Positions 44,898 through 54,523 of a stretch of 64,000 nucleotides of DNA are shown one piece after another. The position numbers and the translations under genes were made by a program. The stretch is from Chitinophaga pinensis. GTDB lineage: Bacteria; Bacteroidota; Bacteroidia; UBA7662. The stretch's first letter is position 1. Each line of letters opens with the position of its first letter. The stretch lies in contig CAMCHJ010000004.1 in NCBI GenBank assembly GCA_945874665.1, forward strand, positions 65,169-129,168. Direction: 5' to 3'. Below the pieces are notes generated by a model. It worked only from the letters and a program-made list of their open reading frames with translations. It had not been told where the DNA came from and did no database searches.

Positions 44898-45103
44898 AAT
44901 ATTTGTTTATTGCCCTCATTCGGGTGTATCAATACGCCCTTTCCCCCCTGTTGCCCATGAGTTGCAGGTACCACCCAACGTGTTCGGTGTACGGGGTTGA
45001 GGCCATTCGCAAGCATGGCGCTTTTAAAGGCGGTTGGCTTACGCTTAAACGCATCGCCAGTTGTCACCCTTGGGGCGGACATGGGCATGATCCTGTGCCT
45101 TAA
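44894..45103 (+). CDS. yidD: Membrane protein insertion efficiency factor YidD
   Basis: 69 residues from a TTG that overlaps the rnpA stop codon (TTGA). The family signature is complete: [57 protein letters not shown]. YidD acts near YidC in membrane protein insertion. In many Bacteroidota yidC or an S41 protease follows; here an S41 protease does. Confidence 0.93.
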   Translation: MKYLFIALIRVYQYALSPLLPMSCRYHPTCSVYGVEAIRKHGAFKGGWLTLKRIASCHPWGGHGHDPVP

Positions 45104-45119
45104 TTTACTACATTTGCTT

Positions 45120-46787
45120 ATGAACAAAATGAAAGCGTTTTTCCTGCGCAGTCGCCGTTGGCTGGCTGCTTTGCTCTTAGGTGTGATGTCGCTGGGCTCT
45201 GTGGCCTTCGTCAACAATTATTTTGAGCTCTCTAAAAACATCGAAATTTTTACGTCGCTGTACCGCGAGGTGAACACTTATTATGTAGATGAGATTGATC
45301 CAGCTAAATTCATGCGCACCGGCATCGATGCGATGATGAAAAGCTTGGACCCTTATACCGATTATATTTCGGAGTCGGAGATCGAGGATTTTCGTTTTAT
45401 GACCACTGGTCAGTATGGCGGCATCGGCTCGCTCATATCAAAAAAGGATGATTTTGTAATTATTGCCGACCCCTACGAGGGTTTTCCGGCCCAAAAAGCC
45501 GATTTACGGGCGGGAGATGTGCTGTTGGAGGTAGAAGGACAGTCGATGGAGGGCAAAAACACGGAAGACGTAAGCAAATTGCTTAAAGGCCAGCCGCGCA
45601 CCGAAGTTAAAATCAAAATCAGTCGCCTAGGCGAGCCCAAGCCGCTCGAAAAAGTGCTGCTGCGCGAAGAAATTAAGGTTGAAAGCGTGTCGTTTAGCGG
45701 CATGATCAACGAAGAAGTGGGCTACATCAACCTCAGCGGTTTCCGAACAAACGCAGCCAACGAGGTGCTCAAGGCCTTTAACGACCTCAAAAAGCAGGGC
45801 ATGAAAAAACTGGTGTTTGACCTGCGTGGCAACCTCGGGGGCTCGCTCGACGAAGCCATCCGCATCAGCGGTATTTTTGTGCCCCGCGGCAGTGTGGTGG
45901 TAGATACCAAGGGCAAGGTGAAGGAGTGGGATAAGACTTATCGCACCACCAACGAGCCCGCCGATGTGAACATGCCTATGGTGGTGTTGATCGATGGTTC
46001 ATCGGCTTCGGCTTCTGAGATTGTGTCGGGTGTGGTGCAAGACTACGACCGCGGCGTGGTGATTGGTCAAAAATCGTTTGGCAAGGGCCTTGTGCAAACC
46101 GTGCGCCCGCTGACCTACAACACCCAAGTTAAAATTACAACGGCCAAGTATTACATACCTAGCGGCCGCTGCATCCAAGCCATCGACTATTCAGAAAAAG
46201 ATGCCAACAACCGTCCAGTGAAAAAGGCCGATTCGTTGCGTACCGCTTTTAAAACCCGCAATGGCCGCGTGGTATATGATGCTGGCGGCGTGTCGCCCGA
46301 CATTGCCACCGAGGTGCGTCAGCTCAACAACATTACCGCCGTACTCGTTGGCAAGCGGCATGTGTTCGACTTTGCAACCATCTTCAGAAGCAAAAACAAA
46401 AGCATCAGCAGTCCTGAAACCTTTGTAGTAACAGAAGCTATTTACAACGACTTTTTGGAGTACATCAAAGACAAAGACTACGAATACACCACCGAAAGCG
46501 AAAAATTGCTGACCGATTTTAAAGAAAAGGCCACCAAAGAACAGTACTTCGATGCCATTTCGGCTGAGTACGATGCCTTGATTGTGAAGAAAAAGCGCGA
46601 CAAAGACCAAGACATTCAAAAGCACAAAGACGAGATTAAGTATTTCCTCGAGCAAGAAATTGTGGCGCGGTACTACTTCCAAAAAGGTCGTTTGCGCGCT
46701 TCATTCGATGATGACGTGGAAATGAAAGAAGCTTTAGTGGTGCTGAACGACGAGGCGAAATACAACTCTATTTTGAAGCCAAACTAA
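45120..46787 (+). CDS. S41 family carboxy-terminal processing protease
   Basis: 555 residues from ATG 45120; an earlier in-frame ATG at 44997 would read through yidD coding sequence. An N-terminal hydrophobic signal/anchor (WLAALLLGVMSLGS) is followed by a PDZ domain (about 75-165, GGIGSLISKKDDFVIIADPY) and the S41 core with catalytic Ser in LIDGSSASASEIVSGVVQDY and Lys in GQKSFGKGLVQTVRPL. A charged C-terminal extension of about 170 residues (KKKRDKDQDIQKHKDEIKYF) is typical of Bacteroidota CtpA. A TACATTTG box lies 3 bases before the ATG. CtpA-like proteases remove C-terminal tails in the periplasm. Confidence 0.92.
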   Translation: MNKMKAFFLRSRRWLAALLLGVMSLGSVAFVNNYFELSKNIEIFTSLYREVNTYYVDEIDPAKFMRTGIDAMMKSLDPYTDYISESEIEDFRFMTTGQYGGIGSLISKKDDFVIIADPYEGFPAQKADLRAGDVLLEVEGQSMEGKNTEDVSKLLKGQPRTEVKIKISRLGEPKPLEKVLLREEIKVESVSFSGMINEEVGYINLSGFRTNAANEVLKAFNDLKKQGMKKLVFDLRGNLGGSLDEAIRISGIFVPRGSVVVDTKGKVKEWDKTYRTTNEPADVNMPMVVLIDGSSASASEIVSGVVQDYDRGVVIGQKSFGKGLVQTVRPLTYNTQVKITTAKYYIPSGRCIQAIDYSEKDANNRPVKKADSLRTAFKTRNGRVVYDAGGVSPDIATEVRQLNNITAVLVGKRHVFDFATIFRSKNKSISSPETFVVTEAIYNDFLEYIKDKDYEYTTESEKLLTDFKEKATKEQYFDAISAEYDALIVKKKRDKDQDIQKHKDEIKYFLEQEIVARYYFQKGRLRASFDDDVEMKEALVVLNDEAKYNSILKPN

Positions 46788-46788
46788 G

Positions 46789-47610
46789 GTGCCCGGGCTG
46801 GAAGAGCTGATTATTTTTGCCTTGTTTGGCATTTTGAGCGGACTCATCGGCGGCTTTTTGGGCGTGGGCGGTGGCACGGTGTATGTGCCAGTATTGACCG
46901 CTTGGTTTGCCAGTGAGCAGCATCACGGACCAGCTTTTGTGACTTTCATCATCGGTAATTCGCTGTTTTTAACGCTGATTTCTGGTCTGAGCGGCTCTTG
47001 GAAGCAAAAGCGCCTTGGCAATTTTCATTTGAACGACACCTTGCTTGTGGGCGGCGCTGGTGCGGTAACGGCTTTGGCGGTGAGTATGTATTTGAGTGAG
47101 GTGGATTGGTACGATAAAAAGCAGTTTTCGCTACTTTTTACCATTGTGCTGCTGCCTTTGATTGTCCGCATGTTGTTTAAGCGCGCCAGCACCGAACTGC
47201 TGGCCTTCAACAAAGCCGACCGTCCCAAGTTGCTGCTGGTTGGTGCCCTGAGCGGCATGGTGTCGGCGTTATCGGGTTTGGGCGGGGGCGTGGTGATGGT
47301 GCCACTGCTGGTCGATTTGCTCAATTATCCCCTTAAAAAAGCCGCTTCGGTGAGCCTAGGCGCCATTGTACTCATGGCTTTTAGCACCGTGAGCTGGTAT
47401 GCTTTTCAGTTCGATAGTCCCGTTTTCAGCGACTGGCAAGTCGGCATGATCGCCTTCCCCGTTGTATTGCCCATGGCGCTTGGGGTGATGCTTGCCGCAC
47501 CTTGGGGCGTTCGCCTATCCACCAAAGTAGCACCGATTTACAGCAAAGTCTTTTTCCTGCTCTTTTTTATAATCGTAATTTTGCAAATGCATTTTAACAT
47601 TTTTGGCTAA
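46789..47610 (+). CDS. TauE/SafE family sulfite exporter-like permease
   Basis: 273 residues from a GTG one base after the protease stop codon. About eight membrane helices, with the repeated family motif GLIGGFLGVGGGTVYVPVLT in the first half and ALSGLGGGVVMVPLLVDLLN in the second. The family moves sulfur-containing or other organic anions. The single-base spacing shows translation coupling to the S41 protease gene, but a functional link is not obvious. Substrate unknown. Confidence 0.85.
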   Translation: MPGLEELIIFALFGILSGLIGGFLGVGGGTVYVPVLTAWFASEQHHGPAFVTFIIGNSLFLTLISGLSGSWKQKRLGNFHLNDTLLVGGAGAVTALAVSMYLSEVDWYDKKQFSLLFTIVLLPLIVRMLFKRASTELLAFNKADRPKLLLVGALSGMVSALSGLGGGVVMVPLLVDLLNYPLKKAASVSLGAIVLMAFSTVSWYAFQFDSPVFSDWQVGMIAFPVVLPMALGVMLAAPWGVRLSTKVAPIYSKVFFLLFFIIVILQMHFNIFG

Positions 47611-47623
47611 TTCCGTTGATACT

Positions 47624-49294
47624 ATGAAATACTTTCCCCTCCTCATAATGACCTTATTGGTGCACTTGGCGCAGGCCCAGCTGCCCGTTGAAAGCCTCTC
47701 TCCACGCCTCAAATACCATGTGTATTACTTGGCCGACGACAGCCTGCAAGGCCGCCAAACGGGTTCGGTGGGCGAGCAGAAAGCCGCCAACTACCTCATC
47801 AAAAACTTTATGGAGCTGGGTTTGCAGCCGGCTGGCGACAAAGGCAACTGGCGGCAGGCGTTTACTTTTACAGGGCGCCAAGAGTTCGGCAAAGAAAACA
47901 GTCTGCAAATTGATGGCAAAAAGCAAAAATGGCTCACGGCCTGGTTCACACTACCACAAAGTGCAACGGGCTTGGTCAAAGGCGACTTGGTGAAGGTGGG
48001 TTTTGGTATTACAAATAAAGAGTTGGGGCACGACGACTATGCTTCTCAGAATGATTTAGCCGGCAAAATTTTGTTGGTTCAGCTGAATAGTCCTGACGGC
48101 AACAACCCCCACGGTAAATTTGGCGCTGATGCTCAGATCGATCGAAAACTGCGCCTTGCCGCTGAAAAGGGTGCGATTGGCGTGATTTTTTATCCCGGCA
48201 GTGCTGAAGACGTTTTACCCGTTGATCAGCTCGATCGCCGTAGTCAGCAGCTCGACCTGCCGGCGGTGTGTTTGCGCTGGGATGCTTGGCAGGCCTTGTT
48301 ATCGACAGACCTGAAAAGTGCTACCTTTCAAACGCAAATCATCCGTCACCAAATAACTGGCAACAATGTGGTGGCGTACCTCGACCGTGGTGCGCCTTAC
48401 ACCATCGTTTATGGTGCGCACTACGACCACCTGGGCATGGCCGAATACGGCAGCTCGCTGCATGCAGGAGCACCAGCCATCCACAATGGTGCCGACGACA
48501 ACGCCAGTGGTACGGCGGGCTTGATTGAATTGGCGCGGTATTTCAGCAAACAACCAAAGGCTAAGTACAATTATTTATTCATGGCCTTTTCGGGTGAAGA
48601 ATTGGGTTTGCTCGGCTCCGCGTATTTCGCTAAAAACCCAACCGTTGATTTGAGCAAGGTGGCTGCCATGCTCAACATGGACATGATCGGCCGCCTAGAC
48701 CCTACCACCAAGCAAATCGGCGTAAATGGGGTGGGCACGTCGCCGGTTTGGAAAGCCTTGGCAGACAGTCTCGCCTATGGTTTAAAGCCCAAAACCACCG
48801 AAGCTGGCACAGGGGCATCCGATCACACCTCGTTTTACCTGCAAGATATTCCTGTATTGCATTACTTTACGGGCACGCATGGCGATTATCACAAGCCGTC
48901 GGACGATGCCGACAAAATAAATTACGACGGCATGGCCGAGGTAGTGAACTACATCATCCGCATGAGCAATGCCCTCGAAACAGGCGAAAAACTAGCATTT
49001 GTAAAGACCAGCGATGCTGACAGCCGTTCGGCGCCCCGCTTTAAAGTCACCTTGGGCATCATGCCCGACTACTTTTACGAAGGCCGCGGCATCAAGGTTG
49101 ACGGCGTAACTGCTGGTCGCCCAGCAGACAAAGCCGGAGTGCTCAAAGGTGACTTGCTTTTGGAGCTCGGCGATTACGAGCTGGCCGATATGCAAGCCTA
49201 TATGCAGGCCTTGGCGGCTTTCAATAAAGGCAACAGCACCAAAATCAAGCTCATTCGCGGCACCGAGACCTTGGAGCTCAACCTCACCTTTTAA
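47624..49294 (+). CDS. Exported M28 aminopeptidase with PA and PDZ domains
   Basis: 556 residues from ATG 47624; an earlier in-frame start would overlap the permease. Signal peptide (PLLIMTLLVHLAQA), a PA-like domain in the middle, and the M28 zinc site: YDHLGMAEY, NGADDNASGTAGLIELARYF, AFSGEELGLLGSAYF, NMDMIGRLD and HGDYHKPSDD. A PDZ domain closes the protein (about 480-556, GVTAGRPADKAGVLKGDLLL). It resembles the M28 peptidase at 32721-34127 in role but differs by its PDZ domain. It is 13 bases after the permease gene and its stop overlaps the tsaB ATG. Confidence 0.92.
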   Translation: MKYFPLLIMTLLVHLAQAQLPVESLSPRLKYHVYYLADDSLQGRQTGSVGEQKAANYLIKNFMELGLQPAGDKGNWRQAFTFTGRQEFGKENSLQIDGKKQKWLTAWFTLPQSATGLVKGDLVKVGFGITNKELGHDDYASQNDLAGKILLVQLNSPDGNNPHGKFGADAQIDRKLRLAAEKGAIGVIFYPGSAEDVLPVDQLDRRSQQLDLPAVCLRWDAWQALLSTDLKSATFQTQIIRHQITGNNVVAYLDRGAPYTIVYGAHYDHLGMAEYGSSLHAGAPAIHNGADDNASGTAGLIELARYFSKQPKAKYNYLFMAFSGEELGLLGSAYFAKNPTVDLSKVAAMLNMDMIGRLDPTTKQIGVNGVGTSPVWKALADSLAYGLKPKTTEAGTGASDHTSFYLQDIPVLHYFTGTHGDYHKPSDDADKINYDGMAEVVNYIIRMSNALETGEKLAFVKTSDADSRSAPRFKVTLGIMPDYFYEGRGIKVDGVTAGRPADKAGVLKGDLLLELGDYELADMQAYMQALAAFNKGNSTKIKLIRGTETLELNLTF

Positions 49295-49974
49295 TGGTCC
49301 CCAACTTACTGCTCATTGACACCGCCACGGCGCAGTGCAACGTGGGTTTGTTGCGGGCTGACCGGCTTTGGCAGCAGACCTTGCACGAAGGCTTTAAGCA
49401 TGCCGAGCAACTCACCACTTGCATCGACGCCTTGCTGCAAGAGGCGGGGCTGCAGTACAGTGAATTGGATGCGGTGGCGGTTACTGGCGGACCGGGGTCT
49501 TACACCGGTTTGCGCATTGGGGCGGCCACAGCCAAGGGCATTTGCTTTGGCACGGGTGCCAAGTTATTGGCGTTGAATACGCTGGATGTAATGGCGGAAG
49601 GATTTTTGCAAGCACACAGCGATTTGCCCGCCGATGCGCTGTTGATACCGATGTTGGATGCCCGGCGCATGGAAGTATTTACCACGGTGCGTGATTTAGC
49701 AGGCCAAAGCATGCTCGCCCCACAGGCTTTGGTTTTGGAGGTCGACAGTTTTGATGCTTGGCGCCAGCAGCCCTGTTATTTTTTTGGAGATGGGGCATTG
49801 AAATTTGAAGCGCTTTTTAACGCGCCTGCTGCTCATTTTTTTGAAGCGCTTTATTTGAGTCCAGCAGCCATGGCTACACTGGCAAAAAGAGCCTTTGCAT
49901 TAGGTGATTTCGAGTCTATTGCGTATTATCGCCCTGATTATCACAAGGATTTCTACACGCCGGCGGGAAAATAA
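49294..49974 (+). CDS. tsaB: tRNA threonylcarbamoyladenosine biosynthesis protein TsaB
   Basis: 226 residues. The start overlaps the last base of the peptidase stop codon (TAATG). The ASKHA fold shows LLIDTATAQCNVGLLRADRL, VAVTGGPGSYTGLRIGAATA and ALLIPMLDARRMEVFTTV. TsaB forms the TsaBDE complex that makes the t6A modification at tRNA position 37. The only tsa gene in the window. Confidence 0.95.
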   Translation: MVPNLLLIDTATAQCNVGLLRADRLWQQTLHEGFKHAEQLTTCIDALLQEAGLQYSELDAVAVTGGPGSYTGLRIGAATAKGICFGTGAKLLALNTLDVMAEGFLQAHSDLPADALLIPMLDARRMEVFTTVRDLAGQSMLAPQALVLEVDSFDAWRQQPCYFFGDGALKFEALFNAPAAHFFEALYLSPAAMATLAKRAFALGDFESIAYYRPDYHKDFYTPAGK

Positions 49975-50012
49975 TTGGCACAGCATCAAACAAAACTACT
50001 GGTTGGATTGAT

Positions 50013-50035
50013 ATTATTAAATCTTCCATTATTAA
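50013..50035 (+). repeat. Direct repeat upstream of the second ArsR-like gene
   Basis: Two copies of ATTATTAA at 50013-50020 and 50028-50035, spaced 7 bases apart, end 11 bases before the ATG at 50047. The arrangement could form two half-sites for autoregulation. No consensus promoter was found nearby. Confidence 0.35.
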
Positions 50036-50046
50036 GGTAGCGCATT

Positions 50047-50373
50047 ATGAACAGTCCTGGAATCGAAAAATTGCAAAGCAACATGGAACAACTCGATTTG
50101 AATGATTTGAAAATAGCCACAAAGACGTTTCGTGCCATCAATCACCCGTTGCGGTTGAACATTGTTCGTTTGATTGAGGAATTTAGTCGCTTATCGGTTA
50201 CCCAGATTTATTTCAAATTGCGGATTGAACAGTCAGTGGCTTCGCAACACTTGGCCATCTTGCGCGAATGCGATTTGTTGGAAGCTACACGAGATGGTAA
50301 AAATATTTATTACACCATCAACACACCCAAGTTGCATGCCATCCAGCGCAGCATTCAAACCCTCAGGGCTTAA
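50047..50373 (+). CDS. ArsR-family winged-helix regulator, no metal site
   Basis: 108 residues. Winged helix with TFRAINHPLRLNIVRLIEEF, VTQIYFKLRIEQSVASQHLA and the wing RDGKNIYYTINTPK. It is similar in order to the regulator at 35799 but lacks cysteines at the metal-binding helix entirely. It is convergent with the lamin-tail gene with an 11-base overlap, and lies 72 bases after tsaB. Its targets are unknown. Confidence 0.8.
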   Translation: MNSPGIEKLQSNMEQLDLNDLKIATKTFRAINHPLRLNIVRLIEEFSRLSVTQIYFKLRIEQSVASQHLAILRECDLLEATRDGKNIYYTINTPKLHAIQRSIQTLRA

Positions 50374-52900
50374 GGCGATTGATTACAATACGCTGTAAAA
50401 GCCGTCCCGTTTCTCCGTTTTCATCGTAAAAAGAAGCTTGCAACAGGTAAGCGCCAGTTTTTAAGGCTGCTCCTTGTACCGTGCCATCCCAAAATAGTTC
50501 CATTTCACCGGTACACAGTTGCAGAGGCAGCAAGGTAGCCAAGGATTTTCCTCCCGTATCCAAAACATCTATTTTTAGCATTTTGGCGCTGTTTGCCGAA
50601 AATTGAATCCGTGTTTGTTCCCATTGATCGGGACGAATGCTGGTAGGTTCGGCGGTAAAACCCGCGCGCATGGCTTGTGCTAAGTGCGTACGGCTGTTTT
50701 TTAGTCCTGGCGTACCCCGAATGCTCGTTTGTGCACTGCTAAAATTGCTTTGCGAGCTGCCTTCTAGTCGTTCAAGGGCCATGCCGCGGGTTTCGCTGAG
50801 GAGGGGATGGTGCAGACTATCGTTGAACAGCAACTGGTGGATGGTTTGGCCGGCTTGATCGAGCAGCACCAAGCGGCCCCCCGATTGGTTAAGGGTAGGC
50901 CAACTGCTCATCTGCAGTCGGTTGGTAAGCGGAACGGCGCCGAAATCGCGCTGTAAAGCCGTGGTATCTCTACAAAACACCATGTATTGGTTGGGGAAAA
51001 GCACAAAAGGGAGGCTGCTGAGTGCAATGGCCTGACTTGGTTGCCAGTCGTTGTCAGCAGCACTGATGATGGTTTTGCTGAGGTCGATGCTGTTGTTGCT
51101 GCCATTAAAAAGCTCAAAATAGCTGGTGCCTGCGGTGGTAGGGCGGTAATAAATTTCGTTGAACAGCAACTCGCCCGCCATGGGCATTTCGCCTTTGCCT
51201 ATGCGGTATTGCGCGGGTGGGGCCACTTGGCCGTGACAATCGTACCACTGGCTAGCGCTTACCAAGGAACCAGAGGAGCGGACTGTAACCACATCCACAG
51301 GCAGGGGTATTTTCCACTGATGTGCTACTTTACTGCTGTTGGGAAGCGCCAGCGGTGCTCCTTCCAACAACAACATACCTGGCTGCACGGCCTGTGAAAA
51401 CTGCAAGAGCACACTGTCGCCGGGCAGCCAGAGTGCGTACTGGAGCTGGGGCAAGGGAGGCGGCACAGGGCTGCCGAAAATGCTGTTGGGCTGGCCGGGA
51501 CTGCCTCCGTTGGGATGCTGACTGGCTTTCCAATTGCTGCTGTCGATACAATCGCTGCTTGCAGACACACGTTCATAGCTCCAGCCACCTTGTTGTTTTA
51601 CCACATTGCCGAGCCAAGGCACCTGGTAATGCATCGAATCGATCAACAAACCGGTATTGCTTCGGAGTCGCAGCCAGTCTTGGTCGTTATTAAGCAATGG
51701 CCACGGCTGCACTTCCAAAACTGGACCGTAACCTGTCCACAAAGACGCAGCGGCAGGCGGTACCAGCAACACAAAAGTTTTAGGTTGCAACACAAAATCA
51801 GGCAAAACACCATCCGTTCCCGGATCGCTCCACAGCCAGCCACCCATGGCAATGGGGTAATCGGTGGGGTTATACAATTCCACAAATTCTCCTTCCGGCA
51901 AACCAACTACCGGCGTGGGGTCGGCCATCAGTTCGTTGATCACCACATCGGCCGCTTGTAAGGTGCGGTGGAGTAGTTGGAGGGTGGTGTCGAGTACATT
52001 GCCGGCACTGTCGCTGAGCTGCACATCGAGCTCGAGGAGGGCTGGACTTGCGAACGGCTGTTGCCATTCGAGGTAAACGGAGCTGTCAATACCCGCTTGC
52101 ACAGCCGAAGGCGCACCCCAGCCAATCAACTGATAATTTGAAGGCAGTAATAAGTCACGCGCACGCGGCCATTCCGAAAATTTGAGCTCCCAGCCGCGGT
52201 CGCCCACCAGCACCGAGCGGGTTACGAGTGGCGCCAGGGTATCGGGAACAGGACCGCCAATGACCTCAAAATCATCCAAGAAAAACTTATCGGCACGGGT
52301 GGCGGTGTACACGAGCCGCAGTCCAAACCACTCGCTGCCACGATGCACCAAATCCGAAGCCGTGCCCTCCAGCACATACTGCTGTCCTGTGCCGCTGCTG
52401 TCGGTCCACAATTGCCAAAGCCCCTGCGCATCGCGTGCTACCTTCACTCGGAGCGGGTTGTCGTTACGGTTCAGCAGGCCATCGCGCCCATCGATGATTT
52501 TGGTACGTGTATTGCCGCTTTGTCGGTACAAACTCACTTCATCAGTGGTATTGCCGAGGCGCACAAAATAGCCATTCAGCGGTCCGTCGAAATGGCTTTC
52601 ATCGCTTACCAAATACACATCCGCATAATTGGTAGAGGAGGGGTTGAATGCCAGTCGCGACCACCATTCCCAGCTCGCCCCATGGATGGCTTGCGAAGTG
52701 GTACGCAGCTGCGAGCGGGCACTGCTGCCGGGTGCCAGCAATTGCAGTTGTCGTTGGCCGTTGATGGTAAAATGACTGCTATCGCCAAGCCAGGCAGGTG
52801 CTGCGTGGAAATTACTGTCGGTAAACGCATCCACAAATTGCGCGGCGCAAAAATGGCCTGTACAGAGCCACAAAAGCGTAAGCGAGACTAAAGTTTTCAT
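50363..52900 (-). CDS. Surface protein with LamG-like and two lamin-tail domains
   Basis: 845 residues. Signal peptide (LVSLTLLWLCTGHFCAAQ). An N-terminal concanavalin A/LamG-like domain (about 20-220) is followed by an Ig-like linker (about 225-320). Two lamin-tail (LTD) domains lie at about 325-460 (INELMADPTPVVGLPEGEFV) and 585-720 (LLFNEIYYRPTTAGTSYFEL). The C-terminus (about 745-845) resembles the FlgD/CHU_C-like Ig fold that ends many Bacteroidota surface proteins (LQASFYDENGETGRLLQRIV). No enzymatic motif. Its gene overlaps the ArsR-like gene by 11 bases at the 3' end. A secreted adhesive or ligand-binding role is inferred. Confidence 0.75.
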   Translation of the reverse strand: MKTLVSLTLLWLCTGHFCAAQFVDAFTDSNFHAAPAWLGDSSHFTINGQRQLQLLAPGSSARSQLRTTSQAIHGASWEWWSRLAFNPSSTNYADVYLVSDESHFDGPLNGYFVRLGNTTDEVSLYRQSGNTRTKIIDGRDGLLNRNDNPLRVKVARDAQGLWQLWTDSSGTGQQYVLEGTASDLVHRGSEWFGLRLVYTATRADKFFLDDFEVIGGPVPDTLAPLVTRSVLVGDRGWELKFSEWPRARDLLLPSNYQLIGWGAPSAVQAGIDSSVYLEWQQPFASPALLELDVQLSDSAGNVLDTTLQLLHRTLQAADVVINELMADPTPVVGLPEGEFVELYNPTDYPIAMGGWLWSDPGTDGVLPDFVLQPKTFVLLVPPAAASLWTGYGPVLEVQPWPLLNNDQDWLRLRSNTGLLIDSMHYQVPWLGNVVKQQGGWSYERVSASSDCIDSSNWKASQHPNGGSPGQPNSIFGSPVPPPLPQLQYALWLPGDSVLLQFSQAVQPGMLLLEGAPLALPNSSKVAHQWKIPLPVDVVTVRSSGSLVSASQWYDCHGQVAPPAQYRIGKGEMPMAGELLFNEIYYRPTTAGTSYFELFNGSNNSIDLSKTIISAADNDWQPSQAIALSSLPFVLFPNQYMVFCRDTTALQRDFGAVPLTNRLQMSSWPTLNQSGGRLVLLDQAGQTIHQLLFNDSLHHPLLSETRGMALERLEGSSQSNFSSAQTSIRGTPGLKNSRTHLAQAMRAGFTAEPTSIRPDQWEQTRIQFSANSAKMLKIDVLDTGGKSLATLLPLQLCTGEMELFWDGTVQGAALKTGAYLLQASFYDENGETGRLLQRIVINRLKP

Positions 52901-52926
52901 CTTTCAAATAAGGAGAAGAAAAACAT

Positions 52927-52934
52927 TAATTTTG
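52927..52934 (+). promoter_or_regulatory. asd -7 box
   Basis: TAATTTTG, ending 32 bases before the asd ATG. A TTTC at 52902-52905 (spacer 21) is a near-match to the -33 element. It lies between two divergent genes. Confidence 0.55.
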
Positions 52935-52966
52935 ACGCATCTTTTATCACAAATAGCGCATTTAAA

Positions 52967-53962
52967 ATGAAAGTAGCTGTAGTAGGAGCCACCGGTATGG
53001 TTGGCGAGATGATGCGTCGGGTTTTAACCGAGCGCGCTTTTCCGATAACCGAGTTTTTGGCGGTTGCCTCAGCCCGATCGGTGGGCAAGGAGGTGCGCTT
53101 CAAAGACAAAATCTACCAAGTAATTTCAATGGAAGAGGCGGTGGCTGCCCGGCCCGACATCGCCCTTTTTTCGGCAGGCGGTAGTGTTTCGCGCGAGTGG
53201 GCGCCCCGTTTTGCGGAGGTGGGCACGGTGGTAATCGACAACAGCTCGGCTTGGCGCATGGAGGCCGACCGGCCTTTGGTAGTACCCGAATTGAACGCCG
53301 ACATCCTCACCAAAAACGATAAAATCATTGCCAATCCCAATTGCAGCACCATACAATTGGTAGTGGCGCTCAACCTGCTGCACCAGCGTTACAAAGCCCG
53401 GCGGATTGTGGTGAGCACCTACCAAAGTGTTACAGGAACGGGGGTGAAAGCCGTTACCCAACTCATGAACGAGCGCGCTGGCGTGGTCGGAGAGCAGGCG
53501 TACCAGCACCCCATCGACCTGAATTGCTTGCCGCAGATTGATATTTTTACCGACAGCGGTTATACCAAGGAAGAGCTCAAAATGACCAACGAAACGGTCA
53601 AAATAATGCGCGATCCGCTGATTCGGCTCACGGCCACCACGGTACGGGTACCGGTGATGGGCGGTCACAGCGAGGCGGTGAATGTGGAGTTTGAGGAGGA
53701 GTTTGACCTCGCCGAGCTGCGCGCCTTATTGGCCAAAACGCCCGGTGTAGTGGTACAAGACGAGCCCAAAGCAGGCGTTTACCCCATGCCGATAAACAGT
53801 CACAACCGCGACGAGGTGTTTGTGGGCCGCTTGCGCCGCGACGAATCCCAGCCGCGCACCCTCAACATGTGGGTGGTGGCGGATAATTTACGCAAAGGCG
53901 CGGCTACCAATGCCGTGCAAATTGCGGAGTATTTGGTAGAAAAGGGCTTGGTGGGGAAGTAA
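52967..53962 (+). CDS. asd: Aspartate-semialdehyde dehydrogenase
   Basis: 331 residues. N-terminal NADP motif VAVVGATGMVGEMMRRVL; active-site Cys126 in IANPNCSTIQLVVAL; catalytic His region in TTVRVPVMGGHSEAVNVEFE. Asd makes aspartate semialdehyde for lysine, methionine, threonine and diaminopimelate. The start is set by the hydrophobic first strand. The DUF1543 gene begins immediately after its stop codon. Confidence 0.96.
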   Translation: MKVAVVGATGMVGEMMRRVLTERAFPITEFLAVASARSVGKEVRFKDKIYQVISMEEAVAARPDIALFSAGGSVSREWAPRFAEVGTVVIDNSSAWRMEADRPLVVPELNADILTKNDKIIANPNCSTIQLVVALNLLHQRYKARRIVVSTYQSVTGTGVKAVTQLMNERAGVVGEQAYQHPIDLNCLPQIDIFTDSGYTKEELKMTNETVKIMRDPLIRLTATTVRVPVMGGHSEAVNVEFEEEFDLAELRALLAKTPGVVVQDEPKAGVYPMPINSHNRDEVFVGRLRRDESQPRTLNMWVVADNLRKGAATNAVQIAEYLVEKGLVGK

Positions 53963-54523
53963 ATGCTGTCTGCACCCAAACTCTTTATGGTACTGCTCGG
54001 CTGCAAACCTGCAGGCAGGCACACCGAGCAACACGATGTTTTTTTTGGCATTGCCAGCGAATTGCACGACCTCATTCCTGCCTTTGAGTCGTTTTGGCCC
54101 GAGGCCAAAGGCAAATTGCATGTAGACGGCTGGCGGGAAGTACAGCATGTAAATGGCTACCGCGTGGAGCTAGTGCCCCGTGAAAAAGCCCTTCCCCAAC
54201 AAATAAAGCTGTTTTTCATCAACCTCGGCGGCTACAAGCCCGGCGAATTCGAGGAGTTTCACTACAAAATGCTGGTCGCGGCCCCCACCAAGGCAGAGGC
54301 GGTGCGGGAGGCCAAGCAGACCGCCTTCTTCAAGCATACCGGCTTTGCCGGTGCCAACGCCCACATCGACGACCAGTACGGGGTGGATGTGGATGACGTG
54401 ATGGAGGTGGAGGACATTTTGGCTCCGGAGTTGCGTGAGCGGTATGCGTTGCAGTTCAGCCACACCCCTTCCCTTGCAGAAGATGTATTGCAGTTGGGGT
54501 ATTTTAAGCTGAATGCTATTTAA
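53963..54523 (+). CDS. DUF1543 domain-containing protein
   Basis: 186 residues; the ATG follows the asd stop codon directly. The family opening LFMVLLGCKPAGRHTEQHDV is clear, as is HKMLVAAPTKAEAVREAKQT-like sequence in the middle (GEFEEFHYKMLVAAPTKAEA). No signal peptide. A small conserved Bacteroidota and Proteobacteria family without proven function. Position after asd suggests cotranscription but not a shared pathway. Confidence 0.8.
   Translation: MLSAPKLFMVLLGCKPAGRHTEQHDVFFGIASELHDLIPAFESFWPEAKGKLHVDGWREVQHVNGYRVELVPREKALPQQIKLFFINLGGYKPGEFEEFHYKMLVAAPTKAEAVREAKQTAFFKHTGFAGANAHIDDQYGVDVDDVMEVEDILAPELRERYALQFSHTPSLAEDVLQLGYFKLNAI

Noticed and set aside
44997-45119. Upstream ATG start for the S41 protease
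   Set aside because: It would read through yidD in another frame and place 41 residues before the signal sequence.
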